A DNA stretch of 64,000 bases from assembly GCA_016185465.1 (NCBI GenBank), contig JACPNO010000029.1:1-64000 (forward strand). The letters run 5' to 3'. The position numbers were made by a program, and so were the translations under genes. The notes beneath the pieces are model-generated. The model did no database searches and was not told where the DNA came from. It was given only the letters and a program-made list of their open reading frames with translations. This DNA is from Candidatus Solibacter usitatus (GTDB lineage: Bacteria; Acidobacteriota; Terriglobia; Bryobacterales; Bryobacteraceae). Position 1 is the stretch's first letter. Every line of letters starts with the position of its first letter. Below, piece after piece: positions 18,109 to 28,079 of the stretch.

Positions 18109-18184
18109 TGGTGGACGAGATGGGAGTCGAACCCACGGCCTCCGCAGTGCGAGTGCGGCGCTCTCCCAACTGAGCTACTCGCCC
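18109..18184 (-). tRNA. tRNA-Ala (anticodon CGC)
   Basis: The 76-base cloverleaf on the minus strand has acceptor arms GGGCGAG and CTCGTCC, a D-loop AGTTGGGA, an anticodon stem CCGCA/TGCGG with loop CTCGCAC, and GTTCGAC in the T-loop. The anticodon CGC reads GCG (Ala). The acceptor stem carries the G3-U70 wobble pair, the alanine identity element. The 3' CCA is encoded. Confidence 0.96.
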
Positions 18185-18242
18185 ATTGGCAAAACCGAAC
18201 CTAACCATGATGCTATCAAACCCCTGTCAGTCGCAACTGCGC

Positions 18243-18584
18243 CTACAACTCTTCCGGAATGGCGTTGAGGACGCCGGTGACGGCGGAGGAGAGGCGGCTC
18301 CACTGATCGCGCTCCAGCAGCAGTTGTTTGCGGCCGGCGGCGGTGAGCCGGTAGAACTTGGCCTTGCGGTTGTTTTCCGATTCGCCCCATTCGGAGGCGA
18401 TCCAACCCTGATGCTCCAGGCGATAGAGAGCCGGGTAGAGCGAGCCTTGCTGGATTTGCAGCACTTCCTTCGAGATCTGCTGGATACGCAAGAGGATGCC
18501 GTAGCCATGCAGCGGCCCGAGGGAGACGGCTTTTAGGATCAGCATGTCGAGAGTGCCTTGCAAGAGTTCGACGGGTTTGCTCAC
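18243..18584 (-). CDS. PadR-family transcriptional regulator
   Basis: 113 residues from the GTG at 18584. AGGAG lies 7 bases upstream, which favours this GTG over the one at 18590 and the track start. The winged helix carries the family signature LQGTLDMLILKAV, HGYGILLRI and GSLYPALYRLEHQGWI. The C-terminal helix mediates dimerisation. PadR regulators in Acidobacteria often control permease genes of the ADOP type; the one in this window is far away. A strong promoter with repeated CTAGA boxes lies upstream, suggesting self-regulation. Confidence 0.92.
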   Translation of the reverse strand: MSKPVELLQGTLDMLILKAVSLGPLHGYGILLRIQQISKEVLQIQQGSLYPALYRLEHQGWIASEWGESENNRKAKFYRLTAAGRKQLLLERDQWSRLSSAVTGVLNAIPEEL

Positions 18585-18611
18585 ATCCACACTCCTAGAG
18601 CGTCTAGAGGT

Positions 18612-18640
18612 AGAATACAACGGTCCTCCTAGACTGTCAA
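18612..18640 (-). promoter_or_regulatory. Near-consensus sigma70 promoter for padR
   Basis: On the minus strand TTGACA, a 17-base spacer and TATTCT give a near-consensus promoter, with start near 18604. CTAGA boxes lie in the spacer (18629-18633) and downstream of the start (18604-18608 and 18595-18599), suited to autorepression by PadR. The -35 hexamer overlaps the last codon of the upstream gene. Confidence 0.7.
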
Positions 18641-19056
18641 GGAGAGGCCTGCTCAAAGGCATCGCGGCGCGGGAAATTGAGGATGAATGCGATCACGCTT
18701 ATCGAAAAAAAGATCCAATACTGCGGCCATCCGCTTGTGGCGAAGACCACCAGGCCGTACAGCGCCGGGGCCTCGGCAAACGCCAGCGCGATAATGTAAC
18801 CTGCCTGGACTTTTGCCAGCGTGCGCGCCTGGCCCTCGCTCGCTCCGAAGCGCGTTCTAAAGTAAAGACTCGCCAGCACCATCAGGATCGACAGGCTGAG
18901 CAAAATATACGCCAGCAACGGGTTGGGATCGGTCTTGGGCGGCTGGAGAACGGTTCTGACCAGGTAATAGTACATGCCAACGCTGGCGAACATCACGGCC
19001 CAAATGATGAGCACGAAGGTGTATGTTTTCTCAGGCGCGGCAGGTGATGGCGTCAT
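18637..19056 (-). CDS. Four-helix membrane protein of unknown function
   Basis: 139 residues with four hydrophobic segments at about 12-35, 48-66, 82-104 and 110-130, separated by short basic loops. No conserved catalytic motif is visible. It lies 6 bases downstream of dut on the same strand and so is probably co-transcribed with it; the padR -35 element overlaps its stop. I do not recognise the family. Confidence 0.7.
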   Translation of the reverse strand: MTPSPAAPEKTYTFVLIIWAVMFASVGMYYYLVRTVLQPPKTDPNPLLAYILLSLSILMVLASLYFRTRFGASEGQARTLAKVQAGYIIALAFAEAPALYGLVVFATSGWPQYWIFFSISVIAFILNFPRRDAFEQASP

Positions 19057-19062
19057 GGCATC

Positions 19063-19494
19063 CTACCTTCCCGAAGATCCAAACCCGCCCGCGCCGCGCG
19101 CTGAATCTCCCAGTTCACCCTCTTCCCACTCGACCTTTTCGTAGCGCGCGATCACCATTTGCGCGATGCGGTCGCCAGCCTGAATTTCGTAGGCCGTTTT
19201 TCCCATGTTCAGCAGAATCACGCGAATCTCGCCGCGATAACCGGGATCAATCGTAGCCGGACTATTGGGCAGCGTGATCGCGTGCTTGAGCGCCAGGCCG
19301 CTGCGCGGGCGCAGCTGCGCTTCGTATCCGGGCGGAAGCTCGATGGCGATGCCGGTCGCCACGGTCCGCGGAACGCCGGGCGCAAGCGTCGCCGCTTCCA
19401 TCGCCCGCAAATCCAGACCGGCGTCTTCTTCCGGACCGTGCGCGTACTCGGGCAGAAACGCCGCCTCCGACAACCGTTTGATCCTGATCTTCAT
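19063..19494 (-). CDS. dut: dUTP diphosphatase
   Basis: 143 residues from ATG 19494. It hydrolyses dUTP to dUMP and PPi as a trimer. The five family motifs appear in order: [36 protein letters not shown] and the C-terminal [11 protein letters not shown] that closes over the site. It is divergent from the ThyX-like gene with 25 bases between starts. The pair would supply and use dUMP. A TATTAT -10-like element 8 bases from the ATG implies a leaderless message. Confidence 0.93.
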   Translation of the reverse strand: MKIRIKRLSEAAFLPEYAHGPEEDAGLDLRAMEAATLAPGVPRTVATGIAIELPPGYEAQLRPRSGLALKHAITLPNSPATIDPGYRGEIRVILLNMGKTAYEIQAGDRIAQMVIARYEKVEWEEGELGDSARGAGGFGSSGR

Positions 19495-19501
19495 CGCATC
19501 C

Positions 19502-19508
19502 GATAATA
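19502..19508. promoter_or_regulatory. Shared bidirectional -10 between dut and thyX-like gene
   Basis: GATAATA reads as GATAAT toward the ThyX-like gene (12 bases to its ATG) and TATTAT toward dut (8 bases to its ATG). Overlapping divergent -10 elements of this symmetrical kind are known to act as bidirectional promoters. Both messages would have almost no leader. Confidence 0.45.
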
Positions 19509-19519
19509 ACGTGGTCCCC

Positions 19520-20953
19520 ATGTCTAGCCAACCTAAGCGCGTTTTTACCGTTTCGCCGATGCCGCCCGAGAAATGCGCCTACGCGCTGGCCCGCTACAGC
19601 CGCTCTCCGGATTCCATCGTGCAATCGCTCGAATGGGTGCGCACGCATAACACGCAGAATTTTCTCGAGCATTATTACTTCCAATACGGACACGCCTCTA
19701 TCGCCGACCTCGGCCATACGGTGCTGTGTTTCGAAGGCATGTCGGAGCTGGCGGCGACGGAAATCGAAGACGAAACGCTGTGGGACGGGCAGGCGAAATC
19801 GTCGCGCTATCAGGACTTTTCGCGCTCCGGTTTCATCACGCCGCGGGAATTCGGCGATGCGGACGCGGCGGCGTATCAGTTAGCGGGAGAGGCCCTGCTG
19901 CGCGCCTATGGCGAAGTTCACGCCCGCGTGTTCGCGCATCTGAGCGAGAAACTGCCACGGCCCGAGGAGATGAGACCCGACGCCTACCAGCGCAACCTCA
20001 AGGCGCGGGCTTTCGACGTGGCGCGCTACCTGCTGTTCTGGGGCGTGCCCACCAACGTCGGCCAGGTAACCAGCATCCGCACGCTGGAAAAGCAGATCAA
20101 GCGGCTGCGCTCGTCCGAATATGAAGAGCTGCGCAGTTTGGGCGAAGAGATTGCCGCCGCCTGCGCGGCCGAGCCGGATTGCATTTGGGATGAATCGGCA
20201 GGACGCGAGCCGCTCGCGCCGACGCTCGCCCGCCACGCCGAGCCCGATGAGTATCTCACGCGCTCGAGCCACGACCTGCAATGTTGGGCCGCGCAAAATC
20301 TTCCGCCCGCCGCCGGGACCGCCGCCGAGCGCGTGGACCTAATCCGGCCTACCGACGTCGCTGCCGACATCGTGGCTACGTTGCTCTATCCAGTGACCGA
20401 TCGCCCGTTCCGCGAGCTCTACGAAAGCGCCCGGACCTGGAGCGCCGCGCGCCGCGCCGAGGTGCTGGACGTGGCTTTGCAATCGCGCAGCCGCCGCGAC
20501 GACATGCTGCGCGCCTTTCGCGGCGGGCTGTACGCCTTCGACATGGCGATCGACTTGGGCGCGTATCGCGATCTCCACCGCCATCGCCGCTGCCAACAGT
20601 ACCGGCAGGCCTATAGCGGGCAATTGGGCTTCGACACTCCCGCGGCCGTAGCCGATTCGGGCGTGACGGCCATCTACGAAGCCGCCATGCGCAACGCGTT
20701 CGACCAGATGCACGCGCTGCCCGCTCCCGGCGCGCATTACCTGCTGCCGTTCGGCGCGCGCTCGCGCTTCCTCTTCAAGATGGATTTCGCCGAGGCCGAA
20801 TACATTTCGCGAGTGCGCAGCGGCGTGAAGGGCCACTTCAGCTACCGCGAAATCGCCTGGGAAATGAAGCAGAAGATGGAAGCGCTTGAGCCGGAGCTCG
20901 GCAGACTCATCGAAGCCACGCCGCCGTGGGTGGAAGATCCGCTGAAGAGATGA
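19520..20953 (+). CDS. ThyX-related flavin-dependent thymidylate synthase, two-domain form
   Basis: 477 residues from ATG 19520, about twice the usual ThyX length. ThyX methylates dUMP using FAD, NADPH and methylene-tetrahydrofolate. Two ThyX-like halves are visible: [12 protein letters not shown]...[10 protein letters not shown], and [22 protein letters not shown]. The first lacks the RHR motif. The second has RHR but not the canonical spacing to Ser (RHR-x7-S). It may be an active variant or a paralogue with another role. Divergent from dut, overlapping the PIN gene by 4 bases. Confidence 0.75.
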   Translation: MSSQPKRVFTVSPMPPEKCAYALARYSRSPDSIVQSLEWVRTHNTQNFLEHYYFQYGHASIADLGHTVLCFEGMSELAATEIEDETLWDGQAKSSRYQDFSRSGFITPREFGDADAAAYQLAGEALLRAYGEVHARVFAHLSEKLPRPEEMRPDAYQRNLKARAFDVARYLLFWGVPTNVGQVTSIRTLEKQIKRLRSSEYEELRSLGEEIAAACAAEPDCIWDESAGREPLAPTLARHAEPDEYLTRSSHDLQCWAAQNLPPAAGTAAERVDLIRPTDVAADIVATLLYPVTDRPFRELYESARTWSAARRAEVLDVALQSRSRRDDMLRAFRGGLYAFDMAIDLGAYRDLHRHRRCQQYRQAYSGQLGFDTPAAVADSGVTAIYEAAMRNAFDQMHALPAPGAHYLLPFGARSRFLFKMDFAEAEYISRVRSGVKGHFSYREIAWEMKQKMEALEPELGRLIEATPPWVEDPLKR

Positions 20954-21435
20954 GTGGCCCTATTGCAGTGGCCGACGCTTCGCCGATCTGCTATCTCATC
21001 TTGATCGGAGAGACCGACTTGCTGGCGCAGTTGTTTCAGCAGGTTCTAATTCCGCCCGAAGTGCGGGATGAACTGCTGGCCCAGGGCGCCCCAGCATCCG
21101 TTCGCTCCTGGGCCGCCAACCCTCCGGCGTGGATCACTGTAAGCGACGCGCCCTCGGACCCGGCGCCGGTCCCGCGGCTGCAAGCAGGTGAGCGAGCTGC
21201 CATCGCGCTAGCGCAGGCCGTGAACGCCGACGTCATTCTACTGGATGAGAAGTCGGCACGCCGTTTTGCCACTGAAAAGGGATTAAGGGTCTCCGGCGTT
21301 CTCGGCATCCTAGCTGACAGCGCCGGCCTTGGATTAATTGATCTCGCCACAGCCTTTGAGAAGCTGGCAAAAACCAACTTTCGCTATCCACCGGAGCTGT
21401 TGAAGGCGATGCTGGAAAGATTTCTAATGCCCTGA
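20950..21435 (+). CDS. PIN-domain protein (DUF3368-type toxin)
   Basis: 161 residues starting at MSGPI; its ATGA overlaps the ThyX-like stop. It has the acidic PIN ribonuclease residues: D in VADASPICYL, E in AGERAAIALA and D in VILLDEKSAR, followed by the DUF3368 GVLGILADSAGLGLI segment. The family cleaves RNA in VapC-like modules and is normally preceded by a UPF0175 antitoxin on the same strand. Here the UPF0175 gene is convergent and the 3' ends overlap by 12 bases. Confidence 0.85.
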   Translation: MSGPIAVADASPICYLILIGETDLLAQLFQQVLIPPEVRDELLAQGAPASVRSWAANPPAWITVSDAPSDPAPVPRLQAGERAAIALAQAVNADVILLDEKSARRFATEKGLRVSGVLGILADSAGLGLIDLATAFEKLAKTNFRYPPELLKAMLERFLMP

Positions 21436-21690
21436 GGCGGCACGAATCGCGGCGATGTCCTGCTCCAGGTCTGCCATAGTGTACTCGTGGTAGGCTCCGG
21501 CTTGCCGCAGAAAGGATTCTACTTCCCAGCGCGAAGACAGACCAAGCATTTGCTGGACTTGAAGGGGTGTGATCGTTCCTGAGCGGTAAGCCTCGACGGC
21601 CACGGCCTCCAACACCGCCCGCGAAACTTCGCCGGATCGAGCCTGTAGCTGGCGCGCTACCTCGTCCGGGATTTCGATCGCTACGTTCAA
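21424..21690 (-). CDS. UPF0175-family antitoxin
   Basis: 88 residues. MNVAIEIPDEVARQL, then EAVAVEAYRSGTITPLQVQQMLGLSSRWEVESFL, is the UPF0175 pattern with a helix-turn-helix-like middle. The C-terminal region (YTMADLEQDIAAI) usually wraps the DUF3368 toxin. It is read from the strand opposite the PIN gene, so the two are not co-transcribed. Confidence 0.82.
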   Translation of the reverse strand: MNVAIEIPDEVARQLQARSGEVSRAVLEAVAVEAYRSGTITPLQVQQMLGLSSRWEVESFLRQAGAYHEYTMADLEQDIAAIRAASGH

Positions 21691-21744
21691 GTCTCTGCTC
21701 CCTCTTTACTCTATCCGAAAAGAAGGCGAATAGGCATGCGCAAC

Positions 21745-22077
21745 CTAAACCCCCGCCGCGCCCTGCGTGCGGAATTCGTAGCGCTCGATCTCGATCACGG
21801 CTTCCTCGAAATTGGACCGGATTACCCGGCCCAAAGCCACCAGCTTCAATGGGCAGGTATCGTTCAGCAGCGCCGGCCAGCTCACCGTCAGTTCCAGCCG
21901 CTTGCCTTCAACTAATCGCACTTCGCTGCGGATTAGAATCGCGCGCGAGCTCATGTTGATCGTGCGGCATTTGCCGAACTGCGCGGTGGCGCGCGTGTCC
22001 AATACCGTGAAACGCGCCTCACGTTCCAGCGGAAAGCGGTCCGCCGCCCGTCGATCGACTTGATATGTGTCTTGCAT
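21745..22077 (-). CDS. PilZ-domain protein
   Basis: 110 residues, a single PilZ domain. The cyclic di-GMP binding motifs appear as DRFPLER near the N-terminus (RxxxR) and NMSSRAI (a D/NxSxxG variant with A for G). Loss of the Gly may weaken binding. It could be a receptor for c-di-GMP from GGDEF proteins such as the one at 8.8-10 kb. Encoded alone. Confidence 0.8.
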   Translation of the reverse strand: MQDTYQVDRRAADRFPLEREARFTVLDTRATAQFGKCRTINMSSRAILIRSEVRLVEGKRLELTVSWPALLNDTCPLKLVALGRVIRSNFEEAVIEIERYEFRTQGAAGV

Positions 22078-22207
22078 GATAGAAGGCTTTTGGCTCCGTT
22101 GTTATGATGGAATCTAACGTCTGCCGTCACAATAGCCGGGAAGGTTCAATCCGGGGCTAGTACTGAATTGCCACACAGCCTGGTACGGCGGTACGAAGGA
22201 GAACCAT

Positions 22208-22558
22208 ATGGGTGCATCCGGAGCCAGCGGGCTGGCCGTCAAACATTGCGTGCCGTGCCGGGGCGGCGTCCCTCCGCTCGCCGGTCAGGAGCTGGAGAAA
22301 TTTGCCGCGCAATTTCCCGACTGGAAGGTGATCGACGGGCACCACATCACCAGGAGCTTCACGTTTCCGGACTTCAAGAAAGCGTTGGACTTCGTCAATC
22401 GGGTCGGCGCGGTGGCGGAAGAGGAATTCCATCATCCCGACATCCTGCTGGCGTGGGGCAAAGCCGAAGTCACAACCTACACGCACAAGATCAACGGCCT
22501 GAGCGAGAACGATTTTATTCTGGCGGCGAAGATCGATCTGGCGTTTTCGGCGAAGTAG
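22208..22558 (+). CDS. 4a-hydroxytetrahydrobiopterin dehydratase
   Basis: 116 residues. Pterin-4a-carbinolamine dehydratase regenerates the pterin cofactor after aromatic hydroxylation. The family signature is FHHPDILLAWGKAEVTTYTH followed by GLSENDFILAAKID. A CVPCRGG N-terminal segment is common in bacterial forms. GAAGGAG precedes the start. Its 3' end overlaps the convergent transglycosylase by 44 bases. Confidence 0.92.
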   Translation: MGASGASGLAVKHCVPCRGGVPPLAGQELEKFAAQFPDWKVIDGHHITRSFTFPDFKKALDFVNRVGAVAEEEFHHPDILLAWGKAEVTTYTHKINGLSENDFILAAKIDLAFSAK

Positions 22559-23192
22559 TTTTGCGCTTGGTGTAATCGCGAATCACGCGCGCCACGTAAT
22601 CCTGCGTTTCCTGGTAGGGAGGAACGCCATGGTAGCGCTCTACGGCGCCCGGCCCGGCGTTGTACGCGGCCAGCGCCCGGCTCACCTGATGATCGTCTCC
22701 GCGGTATTTCAACAGCAGGTCGCGCAAGTACCGCGCGCCGGCGTCCACGTTCTGTTCCGGTACGGACGCATCGGCGCCGTAAGCCTTGGCCGTCCCGGGC
22801 ATCATTTGCATTAGACCGATCGCGCCCTTGGGAGACACGGCATCGGCGCGGTAGCCTGATTCGGCTGCCGCCACGCTGTGCAGGAACTCCGGCGGCAGGC
22901 CGTGCTTGCGAGCCGCTTCTTCGACGAGCGCGCGTGGACTGGAGGGCGCAGCAACAGGAGTTGTTACCGCGGCCGGCTCGGAGGCTTTTTCGGCCACGAT
23001 CTCATCGGCTTCGAAACCCACAATCGCGTCGGCCGCCAACTCAGTAACGCCGCTACCGTAGTAAAGCCGGACCACCTTGCCGGCCGACTCATGGCGATCC
23101 ACATGGATGCGGAATCCTGAGCCCAGCACGGCATATTCACCGGCCCAAGCCGTGACCGTCAGCGCCAGAACTACGATCAGCGTCCTAACCAT
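22515..23192 (-). CDS. Lytic transglycosylase with SLT domain
   Basis: 225 residues. Signal peptide at 1-17. A small N-terminal domain of about 60 residues follows, then the SLT domain from about residue 95: AAAESGYRADAVSPKGAIGLMQMMPGTA includes the catalytic Glu (AAES) and the GLMQ signature. YNAGPGAV completes the fold. It cuts peptidoglycan in the periplasm. Divergent from thrC with 32 bases between starts; the 3' end overlaps the pterin dehydratase gene. Confidence 0.92.
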   Translation of the reverse strand: MVRTLIVVLALTVTAWAGEYAVLGSGFRIHVDRHESAGKVVRLYYGSGVTELAADAIVGFEADEIVAEKASEPAAVTTPVAAPSSPRALVEEAARKHGLPPEFLHSVAAAESGYRADAVSPKGAIGLMQMMPGTAKAYGADASVPEQNVDAGARYLRDLLLKYRGDDHQVSRALAAYNAGPGAVERYHGVPPYQETQDYVARVIRDYTKRKTTSPKTPDRSSPPE

Positions 23193-23204
23193 GCCTGTTT
23201 CCAG

Positions 23205-23211
23205 TAAGATA
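23205..23211. promoter_or_regulatory. Shared bidirectional -10 between transglycosylase and thrC
   Basis: TAAGATA reads as TAAGAT toward thrC (14 bases to its ATG) and TATCTT toward the transglycosylase (13 bases to its ATG). The 32-base gap leaves no room for two separate promoters. No good -35 is visible on either side. Confidence 0.4.
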
Positions 23212-23224
23212 GAAAAATCGCCTC

Positions 23225-24460
<1,236 letters not shown>

Positions 24461-24494
24461 ACGCCGCTGGTTGTACACTGAAGGTGGAGTCCAG

Positions 24495-25427
24495 GTGCAC
24501 GCGCACAGCCACAGTCACGGCCTCGGGACCGGGCGAGTTTTGGCATGGTCCCTGCTAGCCACAACTGTCTTTGTGCTGGTCGAATTCGTGGCCGGGGTCC
24601 AGGCGCACAGCCTGGCTTTAATTTCCGACGCCGGCCACAACATCACCGACGCGCTCGCGCTGGCGCTGGCCTGGTTCGGCTTTTACCTGCAATCCAAACC
24701 GGCCGACGAAATAAAGACCTTCGGCTATCAGCGCGCCGGCGTGCTCGCGGCCTTTGTGAATGCGCTCACCCTGCTGGTGCTTTCCGGCTGGATTTTTTAC
24801 GAAAGCTACCAACGCCTGCTGCATCCGGTCGAGGTGGCGGAGCGGACCATGATCGTGGTCGCGGGTCTGGGCATCGTGCTGAACGCGGGTATCATGTGGG
24901 GGCTGCGCATCGCCCAACACAGCGATCTCAATGTGCGCAGCGCCTTCGTCCACATGCTGGGCGACTTGCTGGGATCGATCGCCATCATCATCGGCGCCGT
25001 GGCCATGATCTACACCGGTTGGCACCAGATCGACCCGGCGCTCTCCATCATCATCGCCCTGCTGATCATCTGGACGGCGCGCGACATCATCAAGGAATCG
25101 CTGAACATTTTGCTCGAAGGGCTGCCGCGCGGGATCGACCTGTCGTCCGTGGTAGCGGCTATGCGCGGCGTGGACGGCGTGCTCGACGTGCATGACCTGC
25201 ACATCTGGAGCCTGGGATCGAGCACTCATGCCTTAAGCTGCCATGTGCTGATCGAGGACCTGCCGCCTTCCGCCAGCGACCGCACCCTGCGCCAGTTGAA
25301 TCAAGTGCTCTGCGACCGCTTCCACATTCGCCACACCACCGTGCAGTTCGAGCACGTGGGCTGCGAGGTCGCGGCCAGCGGCTGCGTGATCCCGGTAGTC
25401 GAAGCCGGACACAGCCACCGGCACTAA
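24495..25427 (+). CDS. Cation diffusion facilitator (Zn/Cd/Co exporter)
   Basis: 310 residues from the GTG at 24495; GGTGGAG just upstream supports it over the track's TTG at 24471. Six membrane helices carry the transport-site motifs SDAGHNITDALAL and HMLGDLLGS (HxxxD), and a cytoplasmic domain with VHDLHIWSL follows. His-rich ends (HAHSHSHG and HSHRH) suit metal binding. It resembles the ZitB/CzcD group and should export zinc using the proton gradient. A palindromic repeat sits right after the stop. Confidence 0.92.
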   Translation: MHAHSHSHGLGTGRVLAWSLLATTVFVLVEFVAGVQAHSLALISDAGHNITDALALALAWFGFYLQSKPADEIKTFGYQRAGVLAAFVNALTLLVLSGWIFYESYQRLLHPVEVAERTMIVVAGLGIVLNAGIMWGLRIAQHSDLNVRSAFVHMLGDLLGSIAIIIGAVAMIYTGWHQIDPALSIIIALLIIWTARDIIKESLNILLEGLPRGIDLSSVVAAMRGVDGVLDVHDLHIWSLGSSTHALSCHVLIEDLPPSASDRTLRQLNQVLCDRFHIRHTTVQFEHVGCEVAASGCVIPVVEAGHSHRH

Positions 25428-25428
25428 A

Positions 25429-25488
25429 GTGGGGCAGGTCCCCGACCTGCCGGTTTTCCAGAATTGGCAGGTCGGGGACCTGCCCCAC
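25429..25488. repeat. Palindromic repeat family A, complete copy
   Basis: Two 22-base arms containing GCAGGTCCCCGACCTGC and its complement flank a 16-base loop. Each arm is itself partly palindromic (CAGGTCCCCGACCTG). It lies exactly between the convergent CDF and ligD stops and may form a terminator-like hairpin in both RNAs, though there is no T-tract. Other copies: 43651, 59803, 60965. Confidence 0.85.
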
Positions 25489-25489
25489 T

Positions 25490-28072
25490 TCACTTCAACA
25501 GGCCTTCCAACTTCTCCATGCCTTTTTCCAGCCGCTGCAAATTCGTCAGCACGCCGCTGAAAAGATCTCCGACGCGGGCAAACCGGTCCATTGCATTGCG
25601 AATATGGAACTGCGTCGGCAGCAGCCCCGGCGTCACTTCCCGCCAGGCAAGCGGCGTCGCCACCGGCGCGCCGGGATGCGCGCGAACCACGTAAGGCGCG
25701 GCAATGGTCTTCGATTCTCCGTTCTGCAAGTAATCAAAATAAACCCTGCCGTGCTGGCGCTTGGAGACGGACCGCGGCGTGGTAAACAGGTCGGGACGCT
25801 CCGCCGCCACCAATCGCCCGATGATTTCGGCGAACGTTCGCGATTGCTCGTAGGTGTAAACCGGTTCCAGCGGCACATAGATGTGCATCCCGTCGCCGCC
25901 GGTGGTCTTGGGATAGCCTTCGAGGCCCACCAGGTCCAATTTCTTGCGAACCAATTGCGCCGCTTCGATAATCTTGTCGTACTCGCAGCCCTGCGGGTCG
26001 AGATCGATCAGAATGAAATCCGGATGCTCGAGCGACCCCACCCGGCTCATCCACGGGTTGTGATCGATGCATCCCAGATTGGCCAGATACAGCAGGCTGG
26101 CGCGATCTTCGGCCAGCGCGAAACGGATGGGCTTCTGCTTGTGCTCGGAGGGAATCGGCTCGGTGCGCATCCAGGACGCGAAGGAAGCGGGAACGTCCTT
26201 CTGAAAAAAGAAATCGTGATCGATCCCGTCGGGATAGCGTTTGAGAGACAGCGGCCGGTCCTTGAGGTAAGGCAGCAGAAGATCGGCGACGGCGTCGTAA
26301 AAATTCAGCAGGTCGCGTTTGGTGTAACCGTCGGCGGGGAAATAAATTTTGTTCAGGTTGGTGAACTTCAGCCGCCGGCCCTCGACAGTCATCGCCACTT
26401 CTTCCTGTTTGCCGGTGAGCAAAGGCGGGCGCGCAGCCGTGGGCGCGGGAGGATCCTCTACGGGATCGTCCGCCGCATCGTCCTCCACCGGCAGTTCCTT
26501 CTCCCGCACGCACTCCTCAGGCCGGACATCCGGCCGCAAGCCGAGAAACACAGGCGCCCGCAAATGCTCATCCTGAGTCCAATTGGCGAACTTCACCGCG
26601 CACACCAGTTCGGGGCGAACCCAAATCGCCTCGCGCAGCATTTTCTCCGTTTTGGCGAACGGCGAGCGCGCCGTCACCAGCGGCTCCAGGCGGCCGTGGA
26701 GCATTTCGAGCATCTTCTGATCGAAGCCCGTGCCCACGTTGCCCACCCACACCAGCTTGCCTTTTTCGTAAAGCCCCAGCACCAGCGAGCTGAAATAATC
26801 GCGCTCGCCTTCGGTGTAACCGCAGATGACGAATTCCTGCTGCGCCACCACTTTGAGCTTGAGCCAATTCCGGCTGCGCTTGGGTTCGTAGGCGCTATTC
26901 GCGTTCTTGGCGAGGATGCCTTCGAGACCGGTCGCGCGCGCCGCCGCCAGCATTTCCGCTCCGTTATTGCTGAAGTGCTCCGAGTAGCGCAGCACCGGCG
27001 ACGGCGTTACGATCGACGCGAGCAGGCGCTTGCGCTCGATCAGCGGCACGGCGCGCAAATCGTAGCCATCCAGATACAACAGGTCGAAAACAAAATAGAC
27101 CACCGGCGTCTTGCGCGCCAGATGCGCGATCGAGTTCGGATCGGCCACCGAAATCCGCGACTGGATCATGGCAAACCGTGAAACGCCCTGCGGATCGAGC
27201 ACGGCGATCTCCCCGTCCAGCACCGCTTGCTTAGCTGCGATTTGATGCCCAATCACGCTGAGCTCGGGATACTGGCGCTCACACGGATTCCCGTTGCGCG
27301 AAACCAGACGTACCTTGTGATCCTCCAGAAAACAGATGGCGCGAATGCCGTCCCATTTGATTTCAAACAGCCACTGATCGCCCTTGGGCGGCGTGTCGAC
27401 CAGGAACGAAGTCATCGGCTCGATCGACTTCGGCATTTCCGCGCGCTTCGCGCCCTTCACGGACGCAAGTTTGACGTGGGCATGTTCGCCGGCGTCGCGC
27501 GAGACGCCTTTGGCAATCTCTTCCTGCGTGCGTCCGGTGAGGACGCTGCGGGCAAACTCTTCGATGTCCCACCCCGGGCGCGCCTCGGCATCTTTTTTCT
27601 TGAGCAGAAGCCACTCGTTGCCCTTGCCGCGCCCCTTCATGAGCACGATGGCGAATTCACCCTTGAGCTTTTCGCCGTAGAGGCGGAACTTCAAATCGCC
27701 GCGTTGGATCTGCTCTTCGCCGGACTTTTCACCTATGAGTTCGTAGGTTCCCCGGTCCCACAGCATCACGCTGCCCGCTCCGTAATTGCCTTTGGGAATG
27801 ATGCCTTCGAAGCCGCCATAGTCCAGCGGATGGTCTTCCACCATCGCCGCCAGCCGCTTCGATGCCGGATCGAGCGTCGGGCCCTTGGGAACAGCCCAGG
27901 ACTTTAATGTTCCCGACATTTCCAGGCGAAAATCGTAGTGCAAACGCGAGGCGTCATGGCGCTGCACGCAAAAACTCATCCCCGTGGGGCTGGGTTTAGG
28001 CGATTCCGGCGCCGGCGCAGGCTCCGGCGTCTTGCTGAATTTTCGTTTTCGAGCGTATTCCTCGAGTGGCAT
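25490..28072 (-). CDS. ligD: Multifunctional ATP-dependent DNA ligase LigD (NHEJ)
   Basis: 860 residues in the order phosphoesterase, ligase, polymerase/primase, as in Pseudomonas LigD. The 3'-phosphoesterase has HDASRLHYDFRLE and GIIPKGNYGAG (about 40-165). The ligase nucleotidyl-transfer Lys is in EIKWDGIRA (about 245), with an OB domain after. The polymerase domain starts near 570 and has the LIDLDPQG metal-binding aspartates. With Ku it repairs double-strand breaks by end joining. Divergent from ku (82 bases). Stop lies next to repeat A. Confidence 0.96.
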   Translation of the reverse strand: MPLEEYARKRKFSKTPEPAPAPESPKPSPTGMSFCVQRHDASRLHYDFRLEMSGTLKSWAVPKGPTLDPASKRLAAMVEDHPLDYGGFEGIIPKGNYGAGSVMLWDRGTYELIGEKSGEEQIQRGDLKFRLYGEKLKGEFAIVLMKGRGKGNEWLLLKKKDAEARPGWDIEEFARSVLTGRTQEEIAKGVSRDAGEHAHVKLASVKGAKRAEMPKSIEPMTSFLVDTPPKGDQWLFEIKWDGIRAICFLEDHKVRLVSRNGNPCERQYPELSVIGHQIAAKQAVLDGEIAVLDPQGVSRFAMIQSRISVADPNSIAHLARKTPVVYFVFDLLYLDGYDLRAVPLIERKRLLASIVTPSPVLRYSEHFSNNGAEMLAAARATGLEGILAKNANSAYEPKRSRNWLKLKVVAQQEFVICGYTEGERDYFSSLVLGLYEKGKLVWVGNVGTGFDQKMLEMLHGRLEPLVTARSPFAKTEKMLREAIWVRPELVCAVKFANWTQDEHLRAPVFLGLRPDVRPEECVREKELPVEDDAADDPVEDPPAPTAARPPLLTGKQEEVAMTVEGRRLKFTNLNKIYFPADGYTKRDLLNFYDAVADLLLPYLKDRPLSLKRYPDGIDHDFFFQKDVPASFASWMRTEPIPSEHKQKPIRFALAEDRASLLYLANLGCIDHNPWMSRVGSLEHPDFILIDLDPQGCEYDKIIEAAQLVRKKLDLVGLEGYPKTTGGDGMHIYVPLEPVYTYEQSRTFAEIIGRLVAAERPDLFTTPRSVSKRQHGRVYFDYLQNGESKTIAAPYVVRAHPGAPVATPLAWREVTPGLLPTQFHIRNAMDRFARVGDLFSGVLTNLQRLEKGMEKLEGLLK

Positions 28073-28079
28073 CCCCGGC

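Noticed and set aside
18109-18184. tRNA-Sec or another special tRNA
   Set aside because: The cloverleaf has normal arm lengths, anticodon CGC and the G3-U70 pair of tRNA-Ala.
25429-25488. Classical Rho-independent terminator
   Set aside because: The hairpin is strong but no run of T follows on either strand, and the same sequence recurs elsewhere as a repeat.
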